64,000 nt of DNA, from NCBI RefSeq assembly GCF_034259325.1, contig NZ_JAXIVS010000012.1, positions 186,001 to 250,000 on the forward strand, written 5' to 3'. A program made the position numbers and the translations under genes. The DNA comes from Hyalangium ruber (GTDB lineage: Bacteria > Myxococcota > Myxococcia > Myxococcales > Myxococcaceae). Under the pieces are notes generated by a model. It saw only the letters and a list, made by a program, of their open reading frames with translations, ran no database searches and was not told where the DNA came from. Shown piece after piece: positions 56,184 through 64,000 of this stretch; the first letter of the stretch is position 1, and each line of letters begins with the position of its first letter.

Positions 56184-57428
56184 ATGGCGAGCCGCATCCT
56201 CGGAATGATCCTGGCCGGTGGTCAGGGGACCCGACTGGCCCCGTTGACCTCGAGGCGCTCCAAGCCCGCGGTGCCCTTCGGCTCGAAGTTCCGCATCATC
56301 GACTTCGCGCTCAACAACTTCATCAACTCGGGCATCTACTCCATCTACGTGTTGACGCAGTTCAAGGCCCAGTCGCTCACCGAGCACATCCAGCGCGGCT
56401 GGCGCTTCGGCAGCTTCCTGTCGGACTACTTCATCACGCTGGTGCCGGCGCAGATGTACCGCTTCGAGGAGCTGGGCCCCGTCTGGTACCGCGGCACGGC
56501 CGACGCCATCTACCAGAACCTCCACCTGGTGGAGAACCACGCGGCGGACACGGTGGCCATCTTCTCCGGCGACCACATCTACAAGATGAACGTGGCGCAC
56601 ATGGCGGAGATGCACGAGTCGCAGCGGGCCGACATCACCATCGCCGCCTACCCGGTGCCGCTGGCCGAGGGCAACCGCTTCGGCATCATGCAGGTGGACG
56701 CGCGCGGCCGCGTCACCGAGTTCCAGGAGAAGCCCCAGAACCCCACGCCCATGCCGGACCGCCCGGAGATGGCGCTGGCCAGCATGGGCAACTACATCTT
56801 CAAGCGCCAGGTGCTGCAGGACCTGCTGGAGATGGACGCGCGCGAGGAGGGCTCGCAGCACGACTTCGGCAAGAACATCCTCCCGAAGGCGCTCAAGGAC
56901 GGCTACCACATCCAGACGTACGACTTCACGCGCAACCCCATCCCCGGGCGGGACGCGCCCAACACGTACTGGCGGGACGTGGGGACGCTGCAGGCGTACC
57001 ACGAGGCCTCGATGGACCTGGTCTCGGTCAACCCGGAGTTCGACCTGTACAACCCGAAGTGGCCGCTGCGCACGGCGAACGAGTACAGCCCGCCGGCGAA
57101 GTTCGTCCACGAGTCGGGAGACCGGATCGGCCGCTCGCTCAACTCGCTGGTAGCCGGCGGCTGCATCGTCTCCGGCGGCGTGGTGCGCGAGAGCATCCTG
57201 TTCCGCTGGGTGCGCGTGAACTCCTACTCGGAGGTGTTCCGCTCGGTCATCTTCGATGAGGTGGACATCGGCCGCCACGCGCAGATCAAGAACGCCATCA
57301 TCGACAAGGGCGTGCGGGTGCCGGCCAACACGCGCATCGGCCACGATCTGGAACAGGACAAGGCGCGCGGCTTCACCCTCACCGAGAACGGCATCGTCGT
57401 CGTGCCCAAGGGCTACAAGTTCGCTTGA
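56184..57428 (+). CDS. glgC: Glucose-1-phosphate adenylyltransferase
   Basis: A 414-residue ADP-glucose pyrophosphorylase. The nucleotide-binding motif is [14 protein letters not shown], catalytic and regulatory segments include [21 protein letters not shown] (split by me at FGS), [10 protein letters not shown], and [10 protein letters not shown], and the C-terminal left-handed beta-helix shows [13 protein letters not shown] and [17 protein letters not shown]-type repeats. It makes ADP-glucose from glucose-1-phosphate and ATP, the committed step of glycogen synthesis. Start ATG 56184 follows GAAAGG; length is normal. Confidence 0.95.
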   Translation: MASRILGMILAGGQGTRLAPLTSRRSKPAVPFGSKFRIIDFALNNFINSGIYSIYVLTQFKAQSLTEHIQRGWRFGSFLSDYFITLVPAQMYRFEELGPVWYRGTADAIYQNLHLVENHAADTVAIFSGDHIYKMNVAHMAEMHESQRADITIAAYPVPLAEGNRFGIMQVDARGRVTEFQEKPQNPTPMPDRPEMALASMGNYIFKRQVLQDLLEMDAREEGSQHDFGKNILPKALKDGYHIQTYDFTRNPIPGRDAPNTYWRDVGTLQAYHEASMDLVSVNPEFDLYNPKWPLRTANEYSPPAKFVHESGDRIGRSLNSLVAGGCIVSGGVVRESILFRWVRVNSYSEVFRSVIFDEVDIGRHAQIKNAIIDKGVRVPANTRIGHDLEQDKARGFTLTENGIVVVPKGYKFA

Positions 57429-57432
57429 GGGC

Positions 57433-58428
57433 TCAGCCCAGCCGCTCCAGCTCGCGAGTCAGCAGCGTCTCCAGCTCGCGGATGCTCCGGTAGACGATGC
57501 AGCGGTAGGAGGCGACGTCGAAGCGCAGCTCCTTCACGTCGCGCACCATGAGCACCGTGGGCCGCCCTTTGCCCCAGGCGTAGCCGACCTCCAGGTACAC
57601 GTTCGGGTTGGCCATGGACAGGTCGGCGATGACCACCTTCGCCGTGTCGATGCGCTCCCGGATGCGCTGGATGATGGGGCCGTCGAACACCGCTTGATCC
57701 ACGCGCTCGCACAAGAGCCCCGCCGCTTTCACCGGGCCGAGGATTCCGTAGTGGTAGGTGTCCTCCAGCTCGGGCGCGAAGGGCATCGCCACGAAGGCGT
57801 GCGGCTTGTCCATGGACACCGTGCCGGCCGTGGCCAGCGGAGGGGCCTGGACGAACGCCGTCATGCGCTGCACGCGGAAGCCTCCGCCTCCTGGTAGCGC
57901 CTGCACGCCGGGGGTTCCTCCCAACCCGCGCTCCAGCGCCTTGCGCAGCCGCTGCGCGCGCTTGGGCTGGAGCTCCACCACGGTGAGCCGCTCCAGCCCC
58001 TCGGGCCCGCTGCCCCGCTGGAAGGCCTCCACCAGCCCGCCCACGAGCGCCAGCACCGCCTCGTCCTCGTCCAGGCCGTAGTTGGGGCCGTGGACCGTGG
58101 TGACCACGTGGCGCACGCCGGAGCGGGACTCCAGCGCCTTGAGCGCGCGGACCGCGAACTGGCGGATCTCGTGGTAGCCGAACTGCCCCAGGCGCACGGT
58201 GCCCAGGAAGAGGGCCAGGGGCGCCATGAGTGCTCCCCGGGTCTCCACGAAGCGGAGGTCCCCGACCGGCGCCTCGAGCTGGGATCCGGGGATGCCCACC
58301 TGATCCAGCTTGCGCGCGACGACAGACGACGCACCGTAGAAGCTCTGGGCGTACTTGAAGAGCGCCACGTCCGCGCGCGCCTGGGTGATGTCTCCTACGT
58401 CCAGCACTACTTCGAGGGCCGTGCTCAT
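57433..58428 (-). CDS. Fusion of a macro-like domain and a TIR/deoxyribosyltransferase-like domain
   Basis: A 331-residue soluble protein. Residues 1-185 begin ALEVVLDVGDITQARADVAL, resembling the first strand and loop of macro domains (or the related M17-peptidase N-terminal fold). A middle HVVTTVHGPNYGLDEDEAV segment follows. Residues 205-331 resemble the nucleoside 2-deoxyribosyltransferase/TIR superfamily: HAFVAMPFAPELEDTY, ADLSMANPNVYLEVGYAWG with the conserved catalytic Glu, and GRPTVLMVRD. Together they suggest binding or cutting of NAD-type nucleotides. The start at 58428 is preferred; an ATG at 58509 is open but adds a hydrophobic tail. It converges on glgC. Confidence 0.6.
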   Translation of the reverse strand: MSTALEVVLDVGDITQARADVALFKYAQSFYGASSVVARKLDQVGIPGSQLEAPVGDLRFVETRGALMAPLALFLGTVRLGQFGYHEIRQFAVRALKALESRSGVRHVVTTVHGPNYGLDEDEAVLALVGGLVEAFQRGSGPEGLERLTVVELQPKRAQRLRKALERGLGGTPGVQALPGGGGFRVQRMTAFVQAPPLATAGTVSMDKPHAFVAMPFAPELEDTYHYGILGPVKAAGLLCERVDQAVFDGPIIQRIRERIDTAKVVIADLSMANPNVYLEVGYAWGKGRPTVLMVRDVKELRFDVASYRCIVYRSIRELETLLTRELERLG

Positions 58429-58507
58429 CACCGCCACTGTAGCCAGAAGGGCCAGGAGCTGTCGCTTGCCGGCCCCACCCCGCCGGGTTCCGTCGTAGAA
58501 CCGGCGC

Positions 58508-59662
58508 ATGCGGCGCAAAGTCCGGATCTCACTCGCGGTGGTGCTGGGAGCCGGGCTGCTGCTGGCCCTCTTCGTGGTGCCGGACCTGCTGCGTGGGCTC
58601 GCCCTGGTCATCCGCGCCGCGGGCATGCAGGAGCAGTGGTTCGGCTCGCTCGCCCACTGGCAAACAGGACCGTTCGAGGTGTCCGAGCTGCAGGTCCCCT
58701 CGCGGTACGGGCCCCTGCGCGCCCGCCTCTATCGTCCCCGGGAGCCCCGGGATCATCCCGTGGTGCTGACCTCCGGCGTCCATGCGGATGGCATCGATGA
58801 GCCACGGCTGGTGAAGCTGGCCCGGGACCTCGCCGCCGGTGGCCAGGTGGTCCTCACCCCCGAGCCGACCGATCTGCTCCGCTACGAGATCACGCCTCGG
58901 CTCCCCGACATGATCGAGGACGCGGCCCGCTGGCTCTCGGAGCAGCGGGAGCTGGCGCCCGATGGCAAGGTGAGCCTGTTAGGCATCAGCTTCTCGGGCG
59001 GGCTCTCCGTGGTCGCCGCGGGGCGGCCCGCGTTGAAGGAGAAGGTGGCGGCCACGCTCTCACTGGGAGGACATGGAGACCTCTCCCGTGTGCTCTCCTT
59101 CCTCTGTACCGGGGTGCTGCCGGACGGCCAATCCCTAAAGCCCCATGACTATGGGGTGGTGGTCATCCTGCTCAACGTGGCCGACCGGCTCGTTCCACCG
59201 GAGCAGGTCGAGCCGCTGCGCGCCGCCATCCGCACCTTCCTTCGGGCCTCCCACCTCACCCTGACCGACGCCCGTCGGGCCGAGGAGACCTTCGAGGAGG
59301 CAAGGAGGCTCCAGCGCCAGCTCCCGGAGCCGGCCGCCACGTTGATGGGGTACGTCAACACGCGCGAAGTGACGGCGCTCGGGGCGCGGTTGTTGCCCCA
59401 CGTCCAGGCCTTCGCCGCGGATCCCTCGGTCTCCCCCGAGCGTTCGCCGCCTCCGGCCTCGCCCGTCTACCTGCTGCACGGCGCGGATGACACGGTCATC
59501 CCCGCCATGGAGGCTTCACTGCTCGCCCAGGCCCTGCGCCCGCATACAAAGGTACACTTGCTGGCGACGCCCCTCATCACTCATGCCGAGGTCGATCGAA
59601 GCGCCCAGTTCGGAGACGTATGGGAGCTCGTCTCGTTCTGGGCGCGGCTGATCGATGAGTAG
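58508..59662 (+). CDS. Alpha/beta hydrolase, membrane-anchored
   Basis: A 384-residue protein with an N-terminal hydrophobic anchor (ISLAVVLGAGLLLALFVVP). The hydrolase fold shows the nucleophile elbow GISFSGG, an Asp in LHGADDTVIP, and a His in LITHAEVD, which make up a complete triad. It is probably an esterase or peptidase-like hydrolase in the periplasm or membrane. Substrate unknown. It is divergent from the macro/TIR-like gene (79 bases). Confidence 0.75.
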   Translation: MRRKVRISLAVVLGAGLLLALFVVPDLLRGLALVIRAAGMQEQWFGSLAHWQTGPFEVSELQVPSRYGPLRARLYRPREPRDHPVVLTSGVHADGIDEPRLVKLARDLAAGGQVVLTPEPTDLLRYEITPRLPDMIEDAARWLSEQRELAPDGKVSLLGISFSGGLSVVAAGRPALKEKVAATLSLGGHGDLSRVLSFLCTGVLPDGQSLKPHDYGVVVILLNVADRLVPPEQVEPLRAAIRTFLRASHLTLTDARRAEETFEEARRLQRQLPEPAATLMGYVNTREVTALGARLLPHVQAFAADPSVSPERSPPPASPVYLLHGADDTVIPAMEASLLAQALRPHTKVHLLATPLITHAEVDRSAQFGDVWELVSFWARLIDE

Positions 59663-59668
59663 CTTCGC

Positions 59669-60301
59669 TCAGGCGGTCCCGCTCGCGGCGACCGGCGAGG
59701 TCAGGGACTGGATGAACTCCTCCAGGAGCCGTCTGCCGTCGCGGAAGACGCACCAGCCGTCTCCCAACAACAGGGCGTCCAGCCGCGCATAGGCGAGCAG
59801 GCGCTGGAGCGACGCCGTCGCGCGGGCCGGGTCCTTCAAGCCCTGCTCCGGCCGCAGCAGCATCAACTCTCCGGCGCGGTGGGACCGCAGCAGATCGCCG
59901 GCGATCAGCGTCGTGTCCTCCAGCATCAGGGCCAGCTCGCCCGGCGTCTTCGAGCCCTCAAGCTCCATCACCCGCAGCCCGGGGTGGATGTCATCGCCCT
60001 CCTTCAGCCACCGGTCGCAGGGGATGGGGAAGCCTTCCCGCTCCGCCGCGGGCCCCGCGATGCGACCGCCGAACTCGGCGGCGAGTTCCTTGGCCGCGCG
60101 CACGTGGCTGGAGTTGGTCAGGACGATCCACGCCGCGCCGCCCAGGTCTCGCAGGTGCTTGCGGTCATGCTCCGAGAGCGGGAGCGGATCCACGACGACG
60201 TTCCCGCGCTCGTGAATCCACGCGAAGCTGTTGAAGTCGATGTCGAGCCTCTCGTTGAAGGTCGACCAGCAGTAGAGGTCCCGGCGGTGAAGGCGCTTCA
60301 T
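59669..60301 (-). CDS. Metallo-beta-lactamase-fold protein, degenerate
   Basis: A 210-residue protein resembling metallo-beta-lactamase hydrolases: NVVVDPLPLSEHDRKHL, WIVLTNSSHVRAAKEL where a metal motif HxHxDH would sit, LALMLEDTTLIAGDLL and LLLGDGWCVF. The usual HxHxD ligand cluster is replaced (NSSHVRA), so catalysis by two zincs is doubtful. Start ATG 60301 follows GGAG. Function unknown. Confidence 0.6.
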   Translation of the reverse strand: MKRLHRRDLYCWSTFNERLDIDFNSFAWIHERGNVVVDPLPLSEHDRKHLRDLGGAAWIVLTNSSHVRAAKELAAEFGGRIAGPAAEREGFPIPCDRWLKEGDDIHPGLRVMELEGSKTPGELALMLEDTTLIAGDLLRSHRAGELMLLRPEQGLKDPARATASLQRLLAYARLDALLLGDGWCVFRDGRRLLEEFIQSLTSPVAASGTA

Positions 60302-60378
60302 GGTGAGTTCTCCAGGAGTACGAGCAGGGTGCGCGACACCTTCACCCTAGCCTCCCCGTCGAGCCCGAGCGGTGACTT

Positions 60379-61716
60379 TCAGAGGTGGCCGTGCGGCACC
60401 CGCCCCTGGCGCAACGCGTCTACCTGCATGAACGTGAAGGGCTGATCATAGAGCACCCGATCCTGCTGGCGCGTCCGGAACAGGTCCACGATGAGGTTCA
60501 TCCGGTCCCCCAGCTCGCCCCAGTCCCGCGCCGCGCTCCCGGCCGTGTCATTCGGGGTTCGATCCAGCGTCCCCATGAGCGAGACCAGCTCCGGGTGCTC
60601 CACCCGCGCCAGCGAGGGCGGGAAGTCCCGCTCGGCGTTCAGCGCCGGGATGTCCTCTCCGAGCCGCAGCACCCCATCGGGCAGCTCCATCCGCATGAGC
60701 GCCCGCGTGGACAGCTCCCGCCACAGCCGCTCCAGCCGGGCCGCCAGCGGCCCGAAGGTGCCCCGCAGCGACATCTCCTGCAGCGGGTTCGCCCGGCGTG
60801 TGGAGGACACCCCCAGGAACTCCACCACCTCATCGAGGAACACCTGCCGCAGCGGCGCATGCAGCGCGCCGATGAGCGGCCCCTGGAGGCGCGTCTGCTC
60901 GTGGTAGCCCACCAGCGCGTTGGCCAGGAAGATGCGCTCCGCCCGAGCCTTGGGATCCTGCTCGAACATCGCCTCGTAGTAGTGGGTGAAGGCGCGAATC
61001 AACAGATCCTGCCCCTCCCGGGACACCGGCCCCCGCGAGAGTCGTGACAGGAAGCGATCGAGCGTGCCCTGGTCGTAGCGCTCACCGCCCGAGAAGTGCT
61101 CCAGCATCGCCGCGTAGAGCGGCGCGAGCTCCTCGAAGACGAGCAGGTTGCCGCGAGAGAGCTGTCGGGCGATCTCGTCCGCGATCTGCTGGAGGGCTCG
61201 GGTGAGCAGGGCCTGGAGCCCGAAGGGCGCGGCCCACGTGCCCAGGAAGTCTTCCGGCAGTCCTCCCGCCATGCTCCGCGTCATGGCGTCCGCGCGCTCC
61301 AGCAGGTCGCGGATGAGCCCCGGCACCACCTCCTTGCGGATGAAGAAGCCGGCCGTCTTCGAGGCCCAGGTGGCGTAGGCGCACCAGGAGACGTTCTCCT
61401 CTCCCAGCAGGTCCGTCATCGCGATCGTCAGGACGTGGTAGGTCTGGGTGATGTGCAGATTGCGGAGGACCGGATCGGTCATCCGCACGATGGAGGCGAT
61501 CTCCTCCTGGCTCGGCACGGGCCAGAGGCGCGGCAGCGTGCCCCGCACCACCACGAGCCGCTCCTGTCCCAGGCTCGAAGCCTCGGGCCCGGTGAGCCGC
61601 GCCGTTCCGGCCTGTCGCCCCTCGGCGCGCGTTGACGCTCCTCGCCTGCTCCCCCTGGGGCGGCGCGTCGAGGAAGGCCTGCGGGGGTTCCGAGTTGAAG
61701 AAGTCCGAGCTGCCAT
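60379..61716 (-). CDS. Unknown 445-residue protein with an NLHITQTYH motif
   Basis: No known function. The ATG at 61716 follows AAAGGAG; a GTG at 61734 is the alternative. A basic, Ser/Arg-rich N-terminal 45 residues look disordered. The folded part starts with RNLHITQTYHVLTIAMTDLL, a motif I associate with a group of actinobacterial and myxobacterial hypothetical proteins, and the rest is mostly helical with SWCAYATWASKTAGFFIRKE. There is no membrane segment. Confidence 0.55.
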   Translation of the reverse strand: MAARTSSTRNPRRPSSTRRPRGSRRGASTRAEGRQAGTARLTGPEASSLGQERLVVVRGTLPRLWPVPSQEEIASIVRMTDPVLRNLHITQTYHVLTIAMTDLLGEENVSWCAYATWASKTAGFFIRKEVVPGLIRDLLERADAMTRSMAGGLPEDFLGTWAAPFGLQALLTRALQQIADEIARQLSRGNLLVFEELAPLYAAMLEHFSGGERYDQGTLDRFLSRLSRGPVSREGQDLLIRAFTHYYEAMFEQDPKARAERIFLANALVGYHEQTRLQGPLIGALHAPLRQVFLDEVVEFLGVSSTRRANPLQEMSLRGTFGPLAARLERLWRELSTRALMRMELPDGVLRLGEDIPALNAERDFPPSLARVEHPELVSLMGTLDRTPNDTAGSAARDWGELGDRMNLIVDLFRTRQQDRVLYDQPFTFMQVDALRQGRVPHGHL

Positions 61717-61872
61717 CACCCGCTCCTTTCCCACGGGAGCCAGCGGCCCTCGATGCGAACGCTTGCTCGATCCCCCTCTCGTTCCGGCGGGCGGAACGCC
61801 GAGCGCACTCCCCTCTTAGGATGATGGGGAGTGTGGCCCGGTTCGGGAAGCCCTCGACGAAGGGATCAACGC

Positions 61873-62832
61873 TCAGAGCTTGAGGCCAGGACCGAGCCGC
61901 TTGCGCAGCGGCTCGAACTTCCGCGCGTCGTAGTAGATGCCGCTCAGATCCAGGTGCGTCAGCCGGGGCATCACCTTGGCCGAGCGGAAGACGAGCCCCC
62001 CTGCCTCGGAGAGTTCGTTGCGCGCCAGCTCCAGACGCTCCAGGTTCTGCAAGGGCTCGCTGTTCGCCAGCGCCTTGGCGTCGTCGTCCGTCAGGCCCGC
62101 GCGGTTCAGGGCCAGCCACTTCAGCGACTGAAGCCTCTCCGCCTCCACCCAGTCGCCAAGGCCCTCCTCGAACTGCAGGCCCGTCAGGAACAAGCGCTCC
62201 AGCGTGAACGCTCCCTGCACCAGCGGCGCGAGGCTCTCGCCATCGAGCGCGTCGCTGCCCGTGAGGCTGAGCATGCGCAACCTCTGGAGGCCCTCGCTCT
62301 TCGCCAGCGCGGCGAGCCCCTTGGACGTCGCGCCGGGCACGAGCAGCGATTCGAGCTTCCCGACATGGGGCGCCACCGCCAGCGACCGAACCCCCGCATC
62401 CCCTTTCCCCGTCAGCTTCAGCCAGCGAATGCGCTCGAACCAGGGCTGCGCCGCCACCTTCTCCAGCCCCTTGCCGTCCTGAACCTGGACGTGCAGCCGG
62501 AACACCGGCTCGCGCGTCAGCAGCTCCTCGCCTTGCTCCGCGAGCCGCGCCTCGGTGAACTCCAGCTCCTCGATGAAGCCTCGGCTGTAGCGCGCCTCCG
62601 GGAACTCGGCCTCCCAGGGCTTCAGGTGCTGCTTCAGCAGCGCTTCCACCCGCGCCTTCAGCGCGTTTCGCTTCGCGGGATCCACCCGGGTCCGTAGCGC
62701 GAGCTGAGCGCGGATGAGCTCGGCGCGCGACCCCTCGCCGTGCTTCTCGAACCACTCCGCACCGGCCAGGCGCGGCGCCGGGTCCTCCGGGTGGGCGGCG
62801 ATCTTCGACAGCAGCTCAGGTTCGGGCCTCAT
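61873..62832 (-). CDS. TIGR02996-type repeat-companion protein with leucine-rich repeats
   Basis: A 319-residue protein. Residues 1-50 (LLSKIAAHPEDPAPRLAGAEWFEKHGE) match the repeat-companion domain TIGR02996, frequent in myxobacteria and planctomycetes. The remainder consists of leucine-rich-type repeats (LQRLRMLSLTGSDAL, LQSLKWLALNRAGL, LQNLERLELARNEL, MPRLTHLDLSGIYY) that form a solenoid. No enzymatic motif is visible. ATGA overlap with the retron RT (62829-62832) means the two are co-translated. Confidence 0.75.
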   Translation of the reverse strand: MRPEPELLSKIAAHPEDPAPRLAGAEWFEKHGEGSRAELIRAQLALRTRVDPAKRNALKARVEALLKQHLKPWEAEFPEARYSRGFIEELEFTEARLAEQGEELLTREPVFRLHVQVQDGKGLEKVAAQPWFERIRWLKLTGKGDAGVRSLAVAPHVGKLESLLVPGATSKGLAALAKSEGLQRLRMLSLTGSDALDGESLAPLVQGAFTLERLFLTGLQFEEGLGDWVEAERLQSLKWLALNRAGLTDDDAKALANSEPLQNLERLELARNELSEAGGLVFRSAKVMPRLTHLDLSGIYYDARKFEPLRKRLGPGLKL

Positions 62833-64000
62833 CCTCCGAGCAACTCCTTCACCTCGCGCTGCCAGCGCGCGCCCAGCTCCGGGTGAACCATGCGCACGTA
62901 GGCCGCGTAGCCCCGCAGCCAGCCCGCGAAGTCCTTGCGGCCCCGCGCCTGCGAGGCCACCCCGTGCTTGCGGCAGTTGGCGAGGATGGCCTTGAACCGG
63001 CGGCGCTCCGAGCGAGGGATGGAGACCTGCTGGTTCACCGTCAGGCCCGTCACCCGCTGGCGCAGGCCCCTGCGCATCACCCGCCGCTTCGGCGCGTTCT
63101 CGGTGAAGCCCTCCTGCTGGAGGATGGCGTTCACCCACCAGAGGAAGCGCCCCATCCGCTCTGGCGGCGTCTTGAATGAGAAGGACAGGTCATCCGCGTA
63201 GCGCGTGTAGGAGGCCCCCAGCTTCTTCGCCAGCGCCGTGAGCCGCGCGTCCATCCGGCGGCACACCAAGTTGGCGAGGGCCGGAGAGGTCGGCGCCCCT
63301 TGCGGCAGCGCGCCCGGCCACACCACCGTGCCATCGGGCAGCTTCGGACGGTGCGTGGTGAGCCCGGCGAGCGTGCTGGCCACCTCGTCTCCGTAGCCGT
63401 GCGCCTGGAACAGGCCCTTCACGCGCCGGAAGTGGACCGTGGGGAAGAAGTCCTCCAGGTCCACCCGCACCACCACGGTGGCGCCCGTGTGGGGCTCGGC
63501 GTTGCTCACCGTGGAGCGCCCCTGCACGAAGCCATGCGCCGCCTCGTGCGGGGGCATGTGCGCGAGCACCTTGTCCAGCAGCGCGCGCTGTACCTCCTTG
63601 AGCCGCGCGCGCGGGGCCGAGATGCGGCGCACGCCGCCCGTGCGCTTGGGGACCTCGAACTCCACGTACCCCGAGCCCGCCTCCGTGCCCGGGCGCATCA
63701 GCGCGTCCAGCTCCGACTCCTTCACGCCGACCAGCTCCGCCACATCCTGGCGCGTGCGAAGCGCGGGCAGCTTGCCCGTGGTGGGCGGCGAGCGCTTGGC
63801 ACGCGAGCCCCACCGCGCCTGGGGAATACCGAAGTTCCAGCCCGTCGGGTTCCACCCGCCCAGCGCCATGGGGCGGGGAGTGCGCGGCGGGCGGAAGCGG
63901 CGATCCGGCGGGGAGACATCCGCGAGCCCCAGCTTGTGCACCGCCGCCCGCGCGGCCCGCGACACCCGCTCGTTCGGGTCCTTCACCAGGCGCCGAAGCT
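62829..64000 (-). CDS. Retron reverse transcriptase (partial at the window edge)
   Basis: About 390 codons are visible and the frame is open to the window end, so the N-terminus is missing. Motif A is VRVDLEDFFPTV. LPQGAPTSPALANLVC is motif 4, YTRYADDLSFSF is the catalytic YADD motif, and QRVTGLTVNQQ is the retron VTG motif. EFEVPKRTGGVRRISAPRA is the usual opening. The layout resembles the RTs of myxobacterial retrons such as Mx162. It copies a structured RNA (msr-msd) into branched multicopy single-stranded DNA; that RNA gene should lie just beyond base 64000. The gene overlaps the TIGR02996 protein start by 4 bases. Retrons commonly act in phage defence, so a partner role is plausible for the downstream protein. 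Confidence 0.88.
   Translation of the reverse strand, partial: LRRLVKDPNERVSRAARAAVHKLGLADVSPPDRRFRPPRTPRPMALGGWNPTGWNFGIPQARWGSRAKRSPPTTGKLPALRTRQDVAELVGVKESELDALMRPGTEAGSGYVEFEVPKRTGGVRRISAPRARLKEVQRALLDKVLAHMPPHEAAHGFVQGRSTVSNAEPHTGATVVVRVDLEDFFPTVHFRRVKGLFQAHGYGDEVASTLAGLTTHRPKLPDGTVVWPGALPQGAPTSPALANLVCRRMDARLTALAKKLGASYTRYADDLSFSFKTPPERMGRFLWWVNAILQQEGFTENAPKRRVMRRGLRQRVTGLTVNQQVSIPRSERRRFKAILANCRKHGVASQARGRKDFAGWLRGYAAYVRMVHPELGARWQREVKELLGG

Overview
The window reads as chromosomal DNA of a myxobacterium, most likely Archangiaceae/Myxococcaceae (Archangium, Cystobacter, Hyalangium or Stigmatella type). This rests on a GC content near 70% with strong third-position GC bias, a Mx162-like retron reverse transcriptase, a TIGR02996-type repeat-companion protein, many lipoproteins and sensor kinases, and a high density of peptide-product genes. 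The species call is inference. Coding density is very high: no stretch longer than about 275 bases lacks a gene, and I saw no tRNA, rRNA, CRISPR array, IS element or prophage.

Layout. 1-1425: the 3' end of hrpA, a shared hairpin terminator and a secreted lipoprotein. 1521-7500: a complete group-2 Mrp Na+/H+ antiporter operon (fused A/B, then C-D-E-F-G) with every junction overlapping by 4 bases. 7622-17468: a candidate RiPP locus. On the minus strand it has HlyD, a peptidase-containing ABC exporter and a second ABC protein, resembling the NHLM export set. Divergently on the plus strand it has an unknown 595-residue protein, a 44-codon Tyr/Gly-rich peptide gene and an animal-type haem peroxidase. 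17473-24915: a secreted protein, a DEAD-box helicase, a coiled-coil protein, a lipoprotein, a DUF885 metallopeptidase, a cupin, a YpfJ-type metallopeptidase and endonuclease III. 24919-28738: a sugar ABC importer divergent from a PfkB kinase. 28748-34397: a P450, an NTF2-like protein, TyrA with a C-terminal chorismate mutase, and an RlhA-like U32 protein. 34604-40287: two sensor kinases, an OmpR-type regulator and a TonB-domain protein. 40317-49448: a repeat-built lipoprotein, a zinc-ribbon protein, a GH63-like glucosidase, an adenylate cyclase and a DacB-type carboxypeptidase.

49440-54825: a microviridin (graspetide) cluster. The precursor has the PFFARLLE leader motif and a TLKYPSD core, with both ATP-grasp ligases (MvdC and MvdD types) in one translationally coupled operon. 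It is divergent from a secreted subtilisin-like protease, which is notable because microviridins inhibit serine proteases. 54883-57428: a zinc-ribbon/pilin-like hybrid, a single-domain response regulator and GlgC. 57433-64000: a macro-like plus TIR/deoxyribosyltransferase-like fusion, an alpha/beta hydrolase, a metallo-beta-lactamase-fold protein, an unknown 445-residue protein, and a retron reverse transcriptase whose stop codon overlaps the start of a TIGR02996 repeat protein. The retron RT runs off the window edge, so its msr-msd RNA lies outside.

The strongest candidates for undescribed biology are the peroxidase-linked peptide locus at 7.6-17.5 kb, the atypical microviridin cluster beside a subtilisin at 49.4-54.8 kb, the retron RT/TIGR02996 pair, and the macro/TIR-like fusion.
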